Source: Granulosicoccus sp965214025
GTDB taxonomy: Bacteria; Pseudomonadota; Gammaproteobacteria; Granulosicoccales; Granulosicoccaceae
Length of the DNA stretch: 64,000 bases
Assembly (NCBI GenBank): GCA_965214025.1
Contig: CBDCAW010000083.1
Span: 62,001-126,000 of the forward strand
Direction: 5' to 3'
Positions within the stretch are counted from its first letter, which is position 1, and each line of letters starts with the position of its first letter. The translations under genes and the position numbers were made by a program. Of the stretch, positions 53,701 to 62,952 are shown piece by piece. A model generated the notes under the pieces. It was not told the origin of the DNA. It was given only the letters and a program-made list of their open reading frames with translations, and ran no database searches.

Positions 53701-54164
53701 TGGGTACCTCGGAACGGTTTAGCGTGATCGGATGACGCACCGGAAGCTCGGACACGGACATGCCACCCTCGACCTGTGGGCCAACTGCCTACGGGTCATC
53801 AGGTAGGTCTGCTTCCCTTGCCTTGAAGGAATCGGCGGATCCACACAAAACTTTCACGCATCACATGCCCGGCTCGTCGGGATTTGCGGGTTGGTGCCCG
53901 GAACCCGGAGAGACGTTCGTATCACGTGCCCGATACTGGAGGAGCCCAGGATCGCTTGAACAAGCGCCAGTCAGCGTCCACACTTGCGTGTGCGTACCCG
54001 ATGCGTCTTGTCGGTGACGATGAACCTTACCTGGACATCAGCCTTGATGAACGCCTGCCGCATTTCAGTGCCATCGCCATCGTCCAGCGCATCGCTCGCG
54101 CACGATTCAGCCGGCGCTTCCCCGGCCTGCAGGAGGCTTGCCGGCACAGGGGTACCCGGCCTGT
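53701..54164. other. Intergenic region without a supported gene
   Basis: The 464 bp between the minus-strand sensor gene and the plus-strand lipoprotein show only short frames with poor codon use and no ribosome-binding sites. The region presumably carries promoters for both genes. No hairpin or repeat was recognised. Confidence 0.4.
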
Positions 54165-54499
54165 ATGAAAGCCGGCTTCCGACGCGGCTCGTCTCGGGCC
54201 TGCTGCTGGCCGGCGTACTGGTCGGAGGCTGTTCGTCGAACCCGCCCTCCTTCGGTGAGAAGCTGAGATCGCAGGGCGATGACATCGCAGAGATCGGCGA
54301 GAGCTGGGAGGACGGCAGGGCGCGTGTGAGAGCGGGACGCGAGCTGATTGCGGAAGGACGCGAGCAGGTCGAGGACGGTAAGGCAGACATCGCCGAAGGC
54401 GAGCGTATGGTGCGCACCGGCAAGCAGACGGTGAAGGATAGCGAGAGGAAGTATCGCGAGGTCAGCGGCGGGCGGAACATCGCCGACGACCAGAACTAG
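54165..54499 (+). CDS. Small lipoprotein with regular Gly heptads (frameshifted)
   Basis: A lipoprotein of about 110 residues. ATG 54165 opens MKAGFRRG. Restoring one missing base in the GG at 54186-54187 leads directly into LVSGLLLAGVLVGGC, a perfect lipoprotein signal peptide with lipobox VGGC. The mature part contains five consecutive seven-residue units, each starting with Gly (GRELIAE, GREQVED, GKADIAE, GERMVRT, GKQTVKD), which should form a long amphipathic helix. No family is recognised. It could be a cell-envelope helical lipoprotein like Lpp-type spacers, but lacks a terminal Lys. Confidence 0.65.
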
Positions 54500-54851
54500 G
54501 CGGCTGCCATCGACCGGCTCGCAGGCGCCTTCGGTCCGATCTGAAACAGACCTCGACTCAGCCGAACGTACGCGCCATCGCCAGACTTTCAAATATCGAG
54601 CATGGCGTCTATTCCATATTGACACCAATACCGAAACGCCAGATACTGGGATTCAGGTGGTCCGGCTGCCTGCCTGACGTTCCTCATGCAATGCCTGGGA
54701 ACTGTCGCGCACCACGGCCGACGGGCTACTTCCGAATCCTGCCCTGACCTGCCCAGCAATAACCCGGACTAACCCTAGCCCGCCCCTGGCGATGCCTGAA
54801 TCCGATGCTCGACGCCGTCGAGATCATCTCACCTTGAAGGATCGAACATTC
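54500..54851. other. Intergenic leader region upstream of aglE
   Basis: No gene is seen in these 352 bp. They contain a near-consensus promoter (separate entry) and, before the aglE start, a GAAGGA ribosome-binding site at 54836-54841. About 200 bp separate promoter and start, leaving room for a regulatory leader. No clear operator palindrome was found. Confidence 0.5.
54619..54647 (+). promoter_or_regulatory. Near-consensus sigma-70 promoter
   Basis: A -35 box TTGACA (54619-54624, perfect) and a -10 box GATACT (54642-54647, five of six) are separated by the ideal 17 bp. They point toward aglE, with transcription expected to start near 54654, about 200 bp before the start codon. Confidence 0.55.
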
Positions 54852-56231
54852 ATGCAACGAACACCCATGCAACGAAGAACCCGAACACTTCTCGCAACCG
54901 CCCTCGTCGTCGCCGGTATCGGCGCCACGCCGCTGCAGGCTGCCGAGCTGGTCTTTCCCCCCGGTGAAGGTGACTTCAACTGGGAAAGCTACGAAGAACT
55001 CAAGAAGATCGACAATGGCGGTGAACAACTGACCATATTCGGACCTTGGCTGGGCCCGGATCAGAAGCTGGTCGAAAGCGTGCTCGCCTACTTCGAGGAA
55101 GCCACCAACACCAAGGTCAAGTATTCAGGTTCGGATGGTTTCGAGCAGCAGGTCATGATCGATGCCGAAGCCGGCTCGGCACCCAACATCGCCGTATTCC
55201 CGCAACCGGGCCTCGCCAAGGACATGGCCAGCCGGGGTTTTCTCACCCCACTGCCGGATGGCACCGCCGACTGGTTGGCAGAGAACTATGCCGCGGGTGA
55301 TTCCTGGGTCGATCTGGGTACCTACGAGAATGACAAGGGAGAGGAGAATCTCTATACCTTCTTCTACAAGGTCGATGTCAAGTCACTCGTCTGGTACTCA
55401 CCGGAAAACTTCGACGAATTCGGCTACGAAGTGCCCGAAACCATGGAAGATCTGAAGGCACTTTCCGAGCAGATCGTAGAGGAGGGTGAATCGCCCTGGT
55501 GCATTGCCCTGGGTTCCGGAAGTGCCACCGGCTGGCCGGCAACCGACTGGGTCGAAGACATGATGCTGCGTACCCAACCACCCGAAGTCTACGACCAATG
55601 GGTAACCAACGAAATTCCCTTCGATGACGATCGCGTGGTCGCGGCCATCGAGGAGTTCGGTTACTTCGCCGCCAACGACGATATGGTCGCGGGCGGTGCC
55701 GGCTCGGTTGCCTCTACCGATTTCCGTGACAGCCCGAAGGGTCTGCTCTCCTCCCCGCCGCAGTGCTACCTGCATCATCAGGCTTCCTTCATAACGACCT
55801 TTTTCCCGGAAGACGCCGTGGTCGGCGAAGATGTGGATTTCTTCTACATGCCATCCTATGCCGACAAGGATCTCGGCAGCCCGGTTCTCGGCGCCGGAAC
55901 CACCTTCGGCATCACCAAGGACAGCCCGGCGGCGCAGAGCTTCTTCGAGTTTCTCAAGTCACCGATCGCCCATGAGCTGTGGATGGCTCAGGAAGGCTTC
56001 CTCACGCCCCACTCCGGTGTGAATACCGACTTGTACGCCAACGATACGCTACGCTCCATGGGCGACATTCTGCTCGACGCCACCACCTTTCGCTTCGATG
56101 CTTCCGACCTGATGCCCGGAGCCGTAGGTGCAGGCTCGTTCTGGACCGGTATGGTGGACTACGTCGGCGGTGAGGATGCCAAGGCAGTTGCCAGCGATAT
56201 CCAGAAGAGCTGGGATAGCGTGAAGAAGTAA
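54852..56231 (+). CDS. aglE: Alpha-glucoside ABC transporter periplasmic binding protein AglE
   Basis: A 459-residue exported solute-binding protein matching AglE of the alpha-glucoside system. A signal peptide (TRTLLATALVVAGIGATPLQAAE) is followed by LTIFGPWLGPDQKLVESVLAYFEEATNTKVKY, FEQQVMIDAEAGSAPNIAVFPQPG and WTGMVDYV near the end. AglE-type proteins bind sucrose, maltose, trehalose or related alpha-glucosides. The ATG at 54852, 10 bases after GAAGGA, is chosen; a second ATG follows five codons later within a short duplicated CATGCAACGAA. It heads aglE-F-G-K. No alpha-glucosidase gene (aglA) or LacI regulator is in the window. Confidence 0.9.
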   Translation: MQRTPMQRRTRTLLATALVVAGIGATPLQAAELVFPPGEGDFNWESYEELKKIDNGGEQLTIFGPWLGPDQKLVESVLAYFEEATNTKVKYSGSDGFEQQVMIDAEAGSAPNIAVFPQPGLAKDMASRGFLTPLPDGTADWLAENYAAGDSWVDLGTYENDKGEENLYTFFYKVDVKSLVWYSPENFDEFGYEVPETMEDLKALSEQIVEEGESPWCIALGSGSATGWPATDWVEDMMLRTQPPEVYDQWVTNEIPFDDDRVVAAIEEFGYFAANDDMVAGGAGSVASTDFRDSPKGLLSSPPQCYLHHQASFITTFFPEDAVVGEDVDFFYMPSYADKDLGSPVLGAGTTFGITKDSPAAQSFFEFLKSPIAHELWMAQEGFLTPHSGVNTDLYANDTLRSMGDILLDATTFRFDASDLMPGAVGAGSFWTGMVDYVGGEDAKAVASDIQKSWDSVKK

Positions 56232-56366
56232 GGCAGGCACTCCGAGTGTCGGGCAGCAGCCTGCCGGGGCACTCGGGCCAGTCAGGACCGGTGGGGGTTC
56301 GATGTGGGCTCCTGTCGCGTTCGCCATACACGTGACCACCATGTCAGACCCAGGGGATGAAACACG

Positions 56367-57371
56367 ATGAATCCTGCGCTTCAAGCTGCCCTCACCATTG
56401 TCATCGGTGTCGGCGGATGTGTCGGGTACTTCTACTTTTCGAACCAGATTCTTGACAAGGTGCTCTCGCCTCGAGGGCCGAACGCGGGGCGCAACATCAA
56501 CCTGGCCAATCTCATCCGGCCTTGGCTTTTCCTGCTACCGGCGATATTGGCGCTCGGTATCTACCTGGCCTACCCGGTCGTGGAAACCCTGCGCCTGTCG
56601 CTGACCGAACGCACGGGTGGGGGCGGCTCGAAATTCGTCGGTCTGAAGAACTATCAGCAGATGATGAACGAGCCGAAGTTCTGGGAAGCGATGCGCAACA
56701 ACCTGTTGTGGTTGGTCGTGGTGCCAGCCTTGTCGACTGTCTTCGGTCTGTTGGCGGCTCAGCTCTCCGATCGGGTGCGCTGGGGTAACATCGCGAAATC
56801 GCTGATCTTCATGCCGATGGCGATTTCGTTCGTCGGCGCGGCGGTCATCTGGAAACTGGTGTACGACACCCGCCCGATCGACACGGAGCAGATCGGTGTA
56901 TTCAATGCCATCTATCTATCGCTCGGTGGCGATGCACCGATCAATTGGTTGACGGTACCGTTGTGGAATAACTTCCTGTTGATGATCGTGCTCGTATGGA
57001 TCCAGACCGGCTTCGCGATGGTGATCCTGTCGGCGGCGCTACGCGGCATTCCGGAAGAGACGATAGAGGCAGCGATCGTCGATGGCGCCAATCCTTTCCA
57101 GGTCTTCTTCAAGATAAAGGTGCCACAGATCATGGGCACGATCGTGGTCGTCTGGACCACCATCACCATCGTCGTGCTGAAAGTCTTCGATATCGTGTTC
57201 GCGATGACCAACGGTCAATGGGAAACGCAGGTTCTGGCCAACTACATGTACGACAAGCTCTTCCGCTCGAACGACTGGGGCGTGGGCTCCGCGAGCGCCA
57301 TGGTCATCATGTTGCTGGTCACGCCCATCCTTGTCTGGAATGTGTACAACGCTCGCAAGGAGATGCGCTGA
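56367..57371 (+). CDS. aglF: Alpha-glucoside ABC transporter permease AglF
   Basis: A 334-residue permease with seven or eight helices. An N-terminal helix and loop precede the sugar permease core (RPWLFLLPAILALGIYLAYPV). The EAA loop IPEETIEAAIVDGANPFQVFFKIKVPQIMG near residue 235 contacts AglK. Length and the N-terminal extension match AglF. The stop overlaps the aglG start (TGATG), indicating coupling. Confidence 0.92.
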   Translation: MNPALQAALTIVIGVGGCVGYFYFSNQILDKVLSPRGPNAGRNINLANLIRPWLFLLPAILALGIYLAYPVVETLRLSLTERTGGGGSKFVGLKNYQQMMNEPKFWEAMRNNLLWLVVVPALSTVFGLLAAQLSDRVRWGNIAKSLIFMPMAISFVGAAVIWKLVYDTRPIDTEQIGVFNAIYLSLGGDAPINWLTVPLWNNFLLMIVLVWIQTGFAMVILSAALRGIPEETIEAAIVDGANPFQVFFKIKVPQIMGTIVVVWTTITIVVLKVFDIVFAMTNGQWETQVLANYMYDKLFRSNDWGVGSASAMVIMLLVTPILVWNVYNARKEMR

Positions 57372-58519
57372 TGGAGAACATCGCCGGTACCAAGTCCAGC
57401 CTCACCTGGGCCGTTCACCTGTCGCTGGTCGCACTGGTGGTGTTGTGGCTGTTCCCCACCCTCGGTCTGCTGGTGTCATCGTTCCGGACTTCCGACCAGA
57501 TCGCGGGCAGTGGCTGGTGGCGGGCAGCGTTTCCCTCCGAGCAGGTGGAGACCTTGCGTACTGCAGAACCCGACTCGCAGGTCGAGAAAGACGGAACATT
57601 CATCATCGAGGGCAATCTTTACGAATCCGGCGAAGGCCCGAGTATTTCCGCCTGGGGCACCAGCTCCCGCGACATCGGTGCCTATGCACCGGGAGAGGAG
57701 GCTGAAATGCGTGGCGGTGGGACCATCACCGTCGACGAAGGCGGCAACTATCGCCTTCAGAACAACGAGGCCTTCGAAGGCTCGAGGGGGGATCGCGTCT
57801 ACATCACCGCGCAGGTACCACCGGAGTTCACGCTGGAGAACTACGAGTTCGTGCTGTTCGACCCGAGTAACCGGGAAGGCATGGGCAAGGCGTTCTTCAA
57901 CACACTGACCGTGACCATACCCGCGACGATCATCCCGATCCTGGTGGCCGCGTTCGCGGCCTATGCCCTGGCGTGGATGGAATTCCCGGGTCGTGCCCTG
58001 CTGATCGCCGCGGTCGTGGGGTTGCTGGTGGTGCCGTTGCAACTGGCACTGATACCGTTGCTCAAGCTTCACAACGAGATCGGCATCGGCAAGGGTTACC
58101 TGGGGGCCTGGCTTGCACATACCGGGTTCGGCCTGCCGCTGGCGATCTATCTGCTGCGCAACTACATGGTCGGCCTGCCGCGCGACATCATCGAGAACGC
58201 CAAGGTAGATGGTGCGAGCGACTTCCAGATATTCACCAAGATCATCCTGCCATTGTCGTTCCCGGCGCTTGCCTCGTTCGCGATCTTCCAGTTCCTGTGG
58301 ACCTGGAACGACTTGCTCGTCGCTCTCGTGTTCCTGATCGATTCCACCGGCGACACCACGGTCATGACCAAGCAGATCGTGGAACTGCTGGGCACCCGGG
58401 GCGGTAACTGGGAAATCCTGGCCACCTCCGCCTTCGTGTCCATAGCCGTACCACTGGCCGTGTTCTTCATGATGCAGAAGTATCTGGTGCGCGGCCTGCT
58501 CGCCGGCTCGGTCAAGTAG
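57371..58519 (+). CDS. aglG: Alpha-glucoside ABC transporter permease AglG
   Basis: A 382-residue permease. Helix one (VHLSLVALVVLWLFPTLGLLVSSF) is followed by an unusually long periplasmic insert of about 110 residues (WWRAAFP...PPEFTLENYEFVLF), a normal AglG feature. The remaining five helices follow, with the EAA loop PRDIIENAKVDGASDFQIFTKIILPLSFPALASF. It overlaps aglF by one base and is followed 106 bp later by the ATPase gene. Confidence 0.92.
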   Translation: MENIAGTKSSLTWAVHLSLVALVVLWLFPTLGLLVSSFRTSDQIAGSGWWRAAFPSEQVETLRTAEPDSQVEKDGTFIIEGNLYESGEGPSISAWGTSSRDIGAYAPGEEAEMRGGGTITVDEGGNYRLQNNEAFEGSRGDRVYITAQVPPEFTLENYEFVLFDPSNREGMGKAFFNTLTVTIPATIIPILVAAFAAYALAWMEFPGRALLIAAVVGLLVVPLQLALIPLLKLHNEIGIGKGYLGAWLAHTGFGLPLAIYLLRNYMVGLPRDIIENAKVDGASDFQIFTKIILPLSFPALASFAIFQFLWTWNDLLVALVFLIDSTGDTTVMTKQIVELLGTRGGNWEILATSAFVSIAVPLAVFFMMQKYLVRGLLAGSVK

Positions 58520-58625
58520 ACAACGCTCCAAGGCCTGTCACCTCGGTGCACCGCGCTCACAGCGCACGCTCAGGCGGTCAGGATGGCGGTTCCGATACCA
58601 AACGATCTACCAGGAGGCACGACGC

Positions 58626-59723
58626 ATGAGTGATCTGAAGTTGACCAACGTGGAGAAGACCTACGCCGGGTCGGTCAATGTGCTCAAGGACATCAATCTG
58701 GACATAAAGACCGGCGAGCTGATCGTGTTCGTCGGCCCTTCGGGCTGTGGCAAGTCCACGCTGTTACGCATGATCGCCGGCCTGGAAACGATCACCGGTG
58801 GCGAACTGTCGATAGACGGGGTGATGGTCAACGACATGCCACCGGCGCAGCGCGGTATCGCGATGGTGTTCCAGTCGTATGCGCTTTACCCGCACATGAC
58901 GGTACGCGACAACATGGCCTTCGCCCTGAAACTTGCGAAGAAAACACCCGACGAGATCGACGCGGCCATCGATAAGGTCGCAAAAACCCTGCAGCTCACC
59001 GAGTACCTCGATCGTCTGCCCAAGGCACTCTCCGGTGGGCAGCGCCAGCGCGTGGCCATCGGCCGTTCGATCGTCCGGGATCCGAAGGTGTATCTGTTCG
59101 ATGAGCCCTTGTCGAACCTCGATGCCGCCTTGCGGGTAGCCACACGTATCGAGATCGCACAGCTGAAGGAAAGCATGCCGAACTCGACCATGATCTACGT
59201 AACCCATGATCAGGTCGAGGCCATGACGCTCGCCACCCGCATCGTGGTACTGGCCAACCGTGGCATCGCACAGGTGGGTAGCCCGCTGGACCTCTACGAA
59301 CGCCCGGAGAACGAATTCGTCGCGCAGTTCATCGGTTCACCGGCAATGAACCTGTTTCCCGGGGAAATCGTGGAGACCGGTGAGAACACCCGGGTCAAGG
59401 TCGACGGCAGCGGTGGCACGATCACCTCCAACATCAAGACCGCGGCAGACCTGCAGGGCTCGAAGGTGAACCTCGGCATTCGCCCTGAAGACATGCTGGT
59501 GACCGACAGCGATGAGTACGCCTTCGAAGGCAAGGTACACATCTCCGAAGCACTCGGCGAGGTAACACAGCTTTACTTCGACATGCCCACCCAGGGCGAT
59601 TCGCCGATCATCGGCAAGCTGGCCGGTATCCACCGCGACGTGCGTGGCAAGACCATGCGCATGAGTGCGCAGCCATCAAAAGTACACCTGTTCATGGATG
59701 GGCGGTCTTTGTATTACCGCTGA
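58626..59723 (+). CDS. aglK: Alpha-glucoside ABC transporter ATP-binding protein AglK (MalK/UgpC-type)
   Basis: A 365-residue sugar-import ATPase. Walker A is GPSGCGKST, the Q-loop is VFQSYALYPHMTVRDNM, the signature is LSGGQRQRVAIGRSIVRDP, Walker B is VYLFDEPLSNLD and the H-loop is VTHDQVEAMTLA. The C-terminal TOBE/OB domains (GENTRVKVDG, LGIRPEDM) are standard for MalK/UgpC types. A CAGGAGGCACG ribosome-binding site precedes the ATG. It completes the importer; a terminator-like hairpin lies about 135 bp downstream. Confidence 0.94.
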   Translation: MSDLKLTNVEKTYAGSVNVLKDINLDIKTGELIVFVGPSGCGKSTLLRMIAGLETITGGELSIDGVMVNDMPPAQRGIAMVFQSYALYPHMTVRDNMAFALKLAKKTPDEIDAAIDKVAKTLQLTEYLDRLPKALSGGQRQRVAIGRSIVRDPKVYLFDEPLSNLDAALRVATRIEIAQLKESMPNSTMIYVTHDQVEAMTLATRIVVLANRGIAQVGSPLDLYERPENEFVAQFIGSPAMNLFPGEIVETGENTRVKVDGSGGTITSNIKTAADLQGSKVNLGIRPEDMLVTDSDEYAFEGKVHISEALGEVTQLYFDMPTQGDSPIIGKLAGIHRDVRGKTMRMSAQPSKVHLFMDGRSLYYR

Positions 59724-59856
59724 GGCGCATCGGTGGGCGCCTGCAATGGGCGCAATCCGGAAACCGACGGCCTCATCGTTCCCGCGCAACCGGACTTTTC
59801 CGGCGATCACCTCTTCGAATTGCTCGACAGGGCCGATGCAACCGATGAGTTCACGA

Positions 59857-59882
59857 CTGAGCGGGGTGACGACCCCGCTCAG
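59857..59882. terminator. Strong hairpin between aglK and pntB
   Basis: CTGAGCGGGGT pairs perfectly with ACCCCGCTCAG around a GACG loop (11-bp stem). It lies between the convergent ends of aglK and pntB, where it can serve both. No T run follows. Confidence 0.6.
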
Positions 59883-59906
59883 ACCAGAGTGCCGCCCGAA
59901 AGCTGA

Positions 59907-61298
59907 TTACTGCAACCCCTGCAAGATCCCGTTCACACTCTCCTTCGCATCGCCGAACAACATGCGCGTGTTCTCGCGGAAGAACAACGGGTTCTCGACA
60001 CCGGCGTAGCCTGTGGCCATGCTGCGCTTCGATACGATCACGTGCTTGGCATTCCACACTTCCAGCACCGGCATGCCGGCGATCGGGCTGTTCGGGTTTT
60101 CCATGGCCGAGGGGTTCACGATGTCGTTGGCACCGATGACGATGACGACATCGGTGTTCTGCAGGTCATCGTTGATCTCGTCCATCTCCAGCACCAGATC
60201 GTAGGGCACGCTGGACTCCGCGAGCAACACGTTCATGTGCCCCGGCATACGCCCTGCCACCGGGTGAATCGCGAACAGCACCTTCACACCCTTGGCTTTC
60301 AGTTGCTTCGTCAGCTCGGCCACCGGATGCTGGGCACCGGCCACCGCCATGCCGTAGCCCGGCACGATCACGACAGTATCCGCATCCTTGCACAGCTCGG
60401 CTACCTCATCGGCCTTGATCGGTACCGCTTCCCCCTGCTCTCCGTCGTCGTCACCGGCGCCAGAGGGCGCATCTCCCCAGCCGCCCATGATCACGCTGAG
60501 AAACTTCCGGTTCATTGCCCGGCACATGATGTAGCTGAGGATCGCACCGCTGCTGCCCACGAGCGCTCCGGTGACGATCAGCAGATCGTTTGACAACATG
60601 AAGCCGGTCGCCGCCGCGGCCCAGCCCGAGTAGCTGTTCAGCATCGAGATGACCACCGGCATGTCGGCGCCACCGATCGCCATGACCATGTGCACGCCGA
60701 ACGCGAACGATAGCAGCGCCATGATGAACAGGACGACCGTGCCGACGCCATGGTCCACGCTCAGGAACACGAACAGCAGTATCAGGCAGACCACCCCGAC
60801 CCCGGCATTCATCAGGTGCCTGTTCGGCAGGATCAGCGGGTTGCTGCCGACCCGGCCACTGAGTTTGCCGAAGGCGACGACTGAGCCCGTGAACGTCAGG
60901 GCTCCGATCAGCACCCCGAGGTAGATTTCCACATTGTGGATCGTCAGCTCGGTGCCCGTGTAGGTTGTGTCCGGATCCAGGTAGGTCGCAAAGCCGACGA
61001 GTACGGCCGCCATGCCGACGAAGCTGTGCAGGATCGCCACCAGCTCCGGCATCTGCGTCATCTGCACCTTGCCCGCGAGCGATGATCCGATGAAACCGCC
61101 GATACCCATCATGACGATGAGGATGCCGTAACTCTGCACGCCATCGCCAAGTATGGTGGCGATGATCGCCAGGGCCATGCCTGCAATTCCGAACTGATTG
61201 CCGCGCCGCGCCGTTTCCTGCTTGCTCAGGCCCGACAGGCTGAGGATGAACAGGATGGCGGCGATGATGTAGGCCGCAGTGACCATTCCTTGATTCAT
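59907..61298 (-). CDS. pntB: NAD(P) transhydrogenase subunit beta PntB
   Basis: A 463-residue membrane subunit of proton-translocating transhydrogenase. Eight to nine helices (residues 1-265) are followed by the NADP(H)-binding domain III with VIVPGYGMAVAGAQHPV (Rossmann-like), FAIHPVAGRMPGHMNVLLAE and VIVIGANDIVNPSAMENPNSPIAGMPVLEVW, all family hallmarks. It transfers hydride between NADH and NADP+ using the proton gradient. It starts five bases after pntA. Confidence 0.95.
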   Translation of the reverse strand: MNQGMVTAAYIIAAILFILSLSGLSKQETARRGNQFGIAGMALAIIATILGDGVQSYGILIVMMGIGGFIGSSLAGKVQMTQMPELVAILHSFVGMAAVLVGFATYLDPDTTYTGTELTIHNVEIYLGVLIGALTFTGSVVAFGKLSGRVGSNPLILPNRHLMNAGVGVVCLILLFVFLSVDHGVGTVVLFIMALLSFAFGVHMVMAIGGADMPVVISMLNSYSGWAAAATGFMLSNDLLIVTGALVGSSGAILSYIMCRAMNRKFLSVIMGGWGDAPSGAGDDDGEQGEAVPIKADEVAELCKDADTVVIVPGYGMAVAGAQHPVAELTKQLKAKGVKVLFAIHPVAGRMPGHMNVLLAESSVPYDLVLEMDEINDDLQNTDVVIVIGANDIVNPSAMENPNSPIAGMPVLEVWNAKHVIVSKRSMATGYAGVENPLFFRENTRMLFGDAKESVNGILQGLQ

Positions 61299-61303
61299 AA
61301 CGC

Positions 61304-62879
61304 TTATTTCCTGAACATTTTGAGCATGCGCTGGGTGACGAGAAAGCCCCCGGCGATGTTGATACTGGCGATGAGCACGCCGATGGCGGCGAGAAACACG
61401 ACGAAACCACTGCTCGACGAGATCTGCAACATAGCGCCGACCACGATGATGCCGGAGATCGCGTTGGTCACACTCATCAGCGGCGTGTGCAACGACGGCG
61501 ACACGTTCCAGATGACCTGGTAGCCGATGAAGCAGGCCAGCACGAACACGGTGAAATGGCTCATGAACTCGGCCGGCGCGGCCCCACCGATCAGCAGGAT
61601 GGCCAGGGCCGCCACGGCAACGCTGACATGGGTGCCGGTCTGTGAGGGCGGCGTTGCGTCTTCGGGTGGCGTTTCCGGCGCTTTCTTCGCCGGTGCCTTC
61701 TTCTTGGGTGTGGCGGAAATCTTCGGTGCCGGTGGTGGCCAGGTGATCTTGCCTTCCTTGATCACGGTGGTACCACGGATCACCTCGTCCTCCATGTTCA
61801 CGTTGATCTTGCCGTCTTTCTCAGGCGTCAGATCGGTGAGCAGATGCCGCAGGTTGGTACCGTAGAGCTGGCTGGATTGCGCCGCCAGCCGGCTGGGGCA
61901 GGTCGGTGTAGCCGATCAGGGGTGACCCCGTTATGCTCGACGACCTCGTTGGCCTTCGTCAGCTTGCAGTTACCGCCCTGCTCGGCCGCAAGGTCGACGA
62001 TCACGCTGCCACGCTTCATCGATTCCACCATGTCGGTGGTGATCAGTTCCGGCGCCGGCTTGCCCGGAATCAGCGCGGTGGTGACGATGATGTCGACCTC
62101 CTTGGCCTGTTCGCGGAACAACGCCATCTCGGCATCGATGAAGGGCCTGGCTCATCTGCTTGGCGTAACCGCCATCACCCGAGCCGTCCTCGTCTTCGTC
62201 CTCTTCCTCATAGTCGAGCTCGAGGAAATCGGCCCCCATGCTCTCCACCTGTTCCTTCACTTCCGGCCGCGTGTCGAAGGCACGCACCACGGCCCCCATG
62301 CCACGTGCCGCTCCGATGGCGGCCAACCCGGCAACCCCCGCGCCGATGACCATGACCTTGGCCGGCGGCACCTTGCCGGCGGCCGTGACCTGACCGGTGA
62401 AGAAACGACCGAACCTGATTGGCAGCCTCCACGATGGCCCGGTAGCCGCCGATGTTGGCCATCGAGCTCAGGGCATCGAGCTTCTGGGCGCGTGAGATTC
62501 TCGGTACCGAATCCATGGCGAGCACGGTGACCTTGCGCTCGGCAAGGCTGTTCATCAGCTCTTCGTTCTGGGCCGGCCAGATGAAACTGAGCAGTATGGT
62601 GTTCTCGCGCAGCAGCGCCACCTCGTCACCGAGCTCCGACTGCTGCGCGGGCGCCCTGACCTTCATGATCAGATCACAGGCGTCATACACCGCCGCGGCA
62701 TCATCGAGCACCTCGACACCGGCTTCGCGGTACGCCTCGTCGGTATGGTCCGCCGCACTGCCCGCGCCGGTCTCGATGCTCAGCGTGTGGCCAAGCTTCT
62801 GTATCTGAGCCGCCGTATCAGGCGTCAGCGCAACGCGCTTCTCGCCCTTGTGCGTCTCTTTGGGAATTCCGATATGCAC
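61304..62879 (-). CDS. pntA: NAD(P) transhydrogenase subunit alpha PntA (four frameshifts)
   Basis: The complete PntA, about 525 codons: the NAD(H)-binding domain (MHIGIPKETHKGEKRVALTP, MVIGAGVAGLAAIGAARGMGA, FDTRPEVKEQVESMGA) and a C-terminal three- to four-helix membrane domain ending TQRMLKMFRK. The frame is broken four times, always by one extra base: near 62414-62415 (CC), 62143-62145 (GGG), 61919-61922 (GGGG) and 61895-61898 (GGGG). Removing each restores conserved sequence (for example QFGRFFTGQVTAAGKV and LIGYTDLPSRLAAQSSQLYG). The intact pntB partner argues for sequencing error. A Lys/Pro/Ala-rich linker joins the two domains. Confidence 0.9.
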
Positions 62880-62952
62880 GCCAGATCCCTCGGGTTGTAT
62901 TGTTATCGATTATACGGTAGAACTTGAGCACGGTGAAACTGGCAAGCCAGGG

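Noticed and set aside
53884..54168. A 94-codon plus-strand frame upstream of the lipoprotein
   Set aside because: No ribosome-binding site, atypical codon use and no recognised family; it ends inside the lipoprotein signal region.
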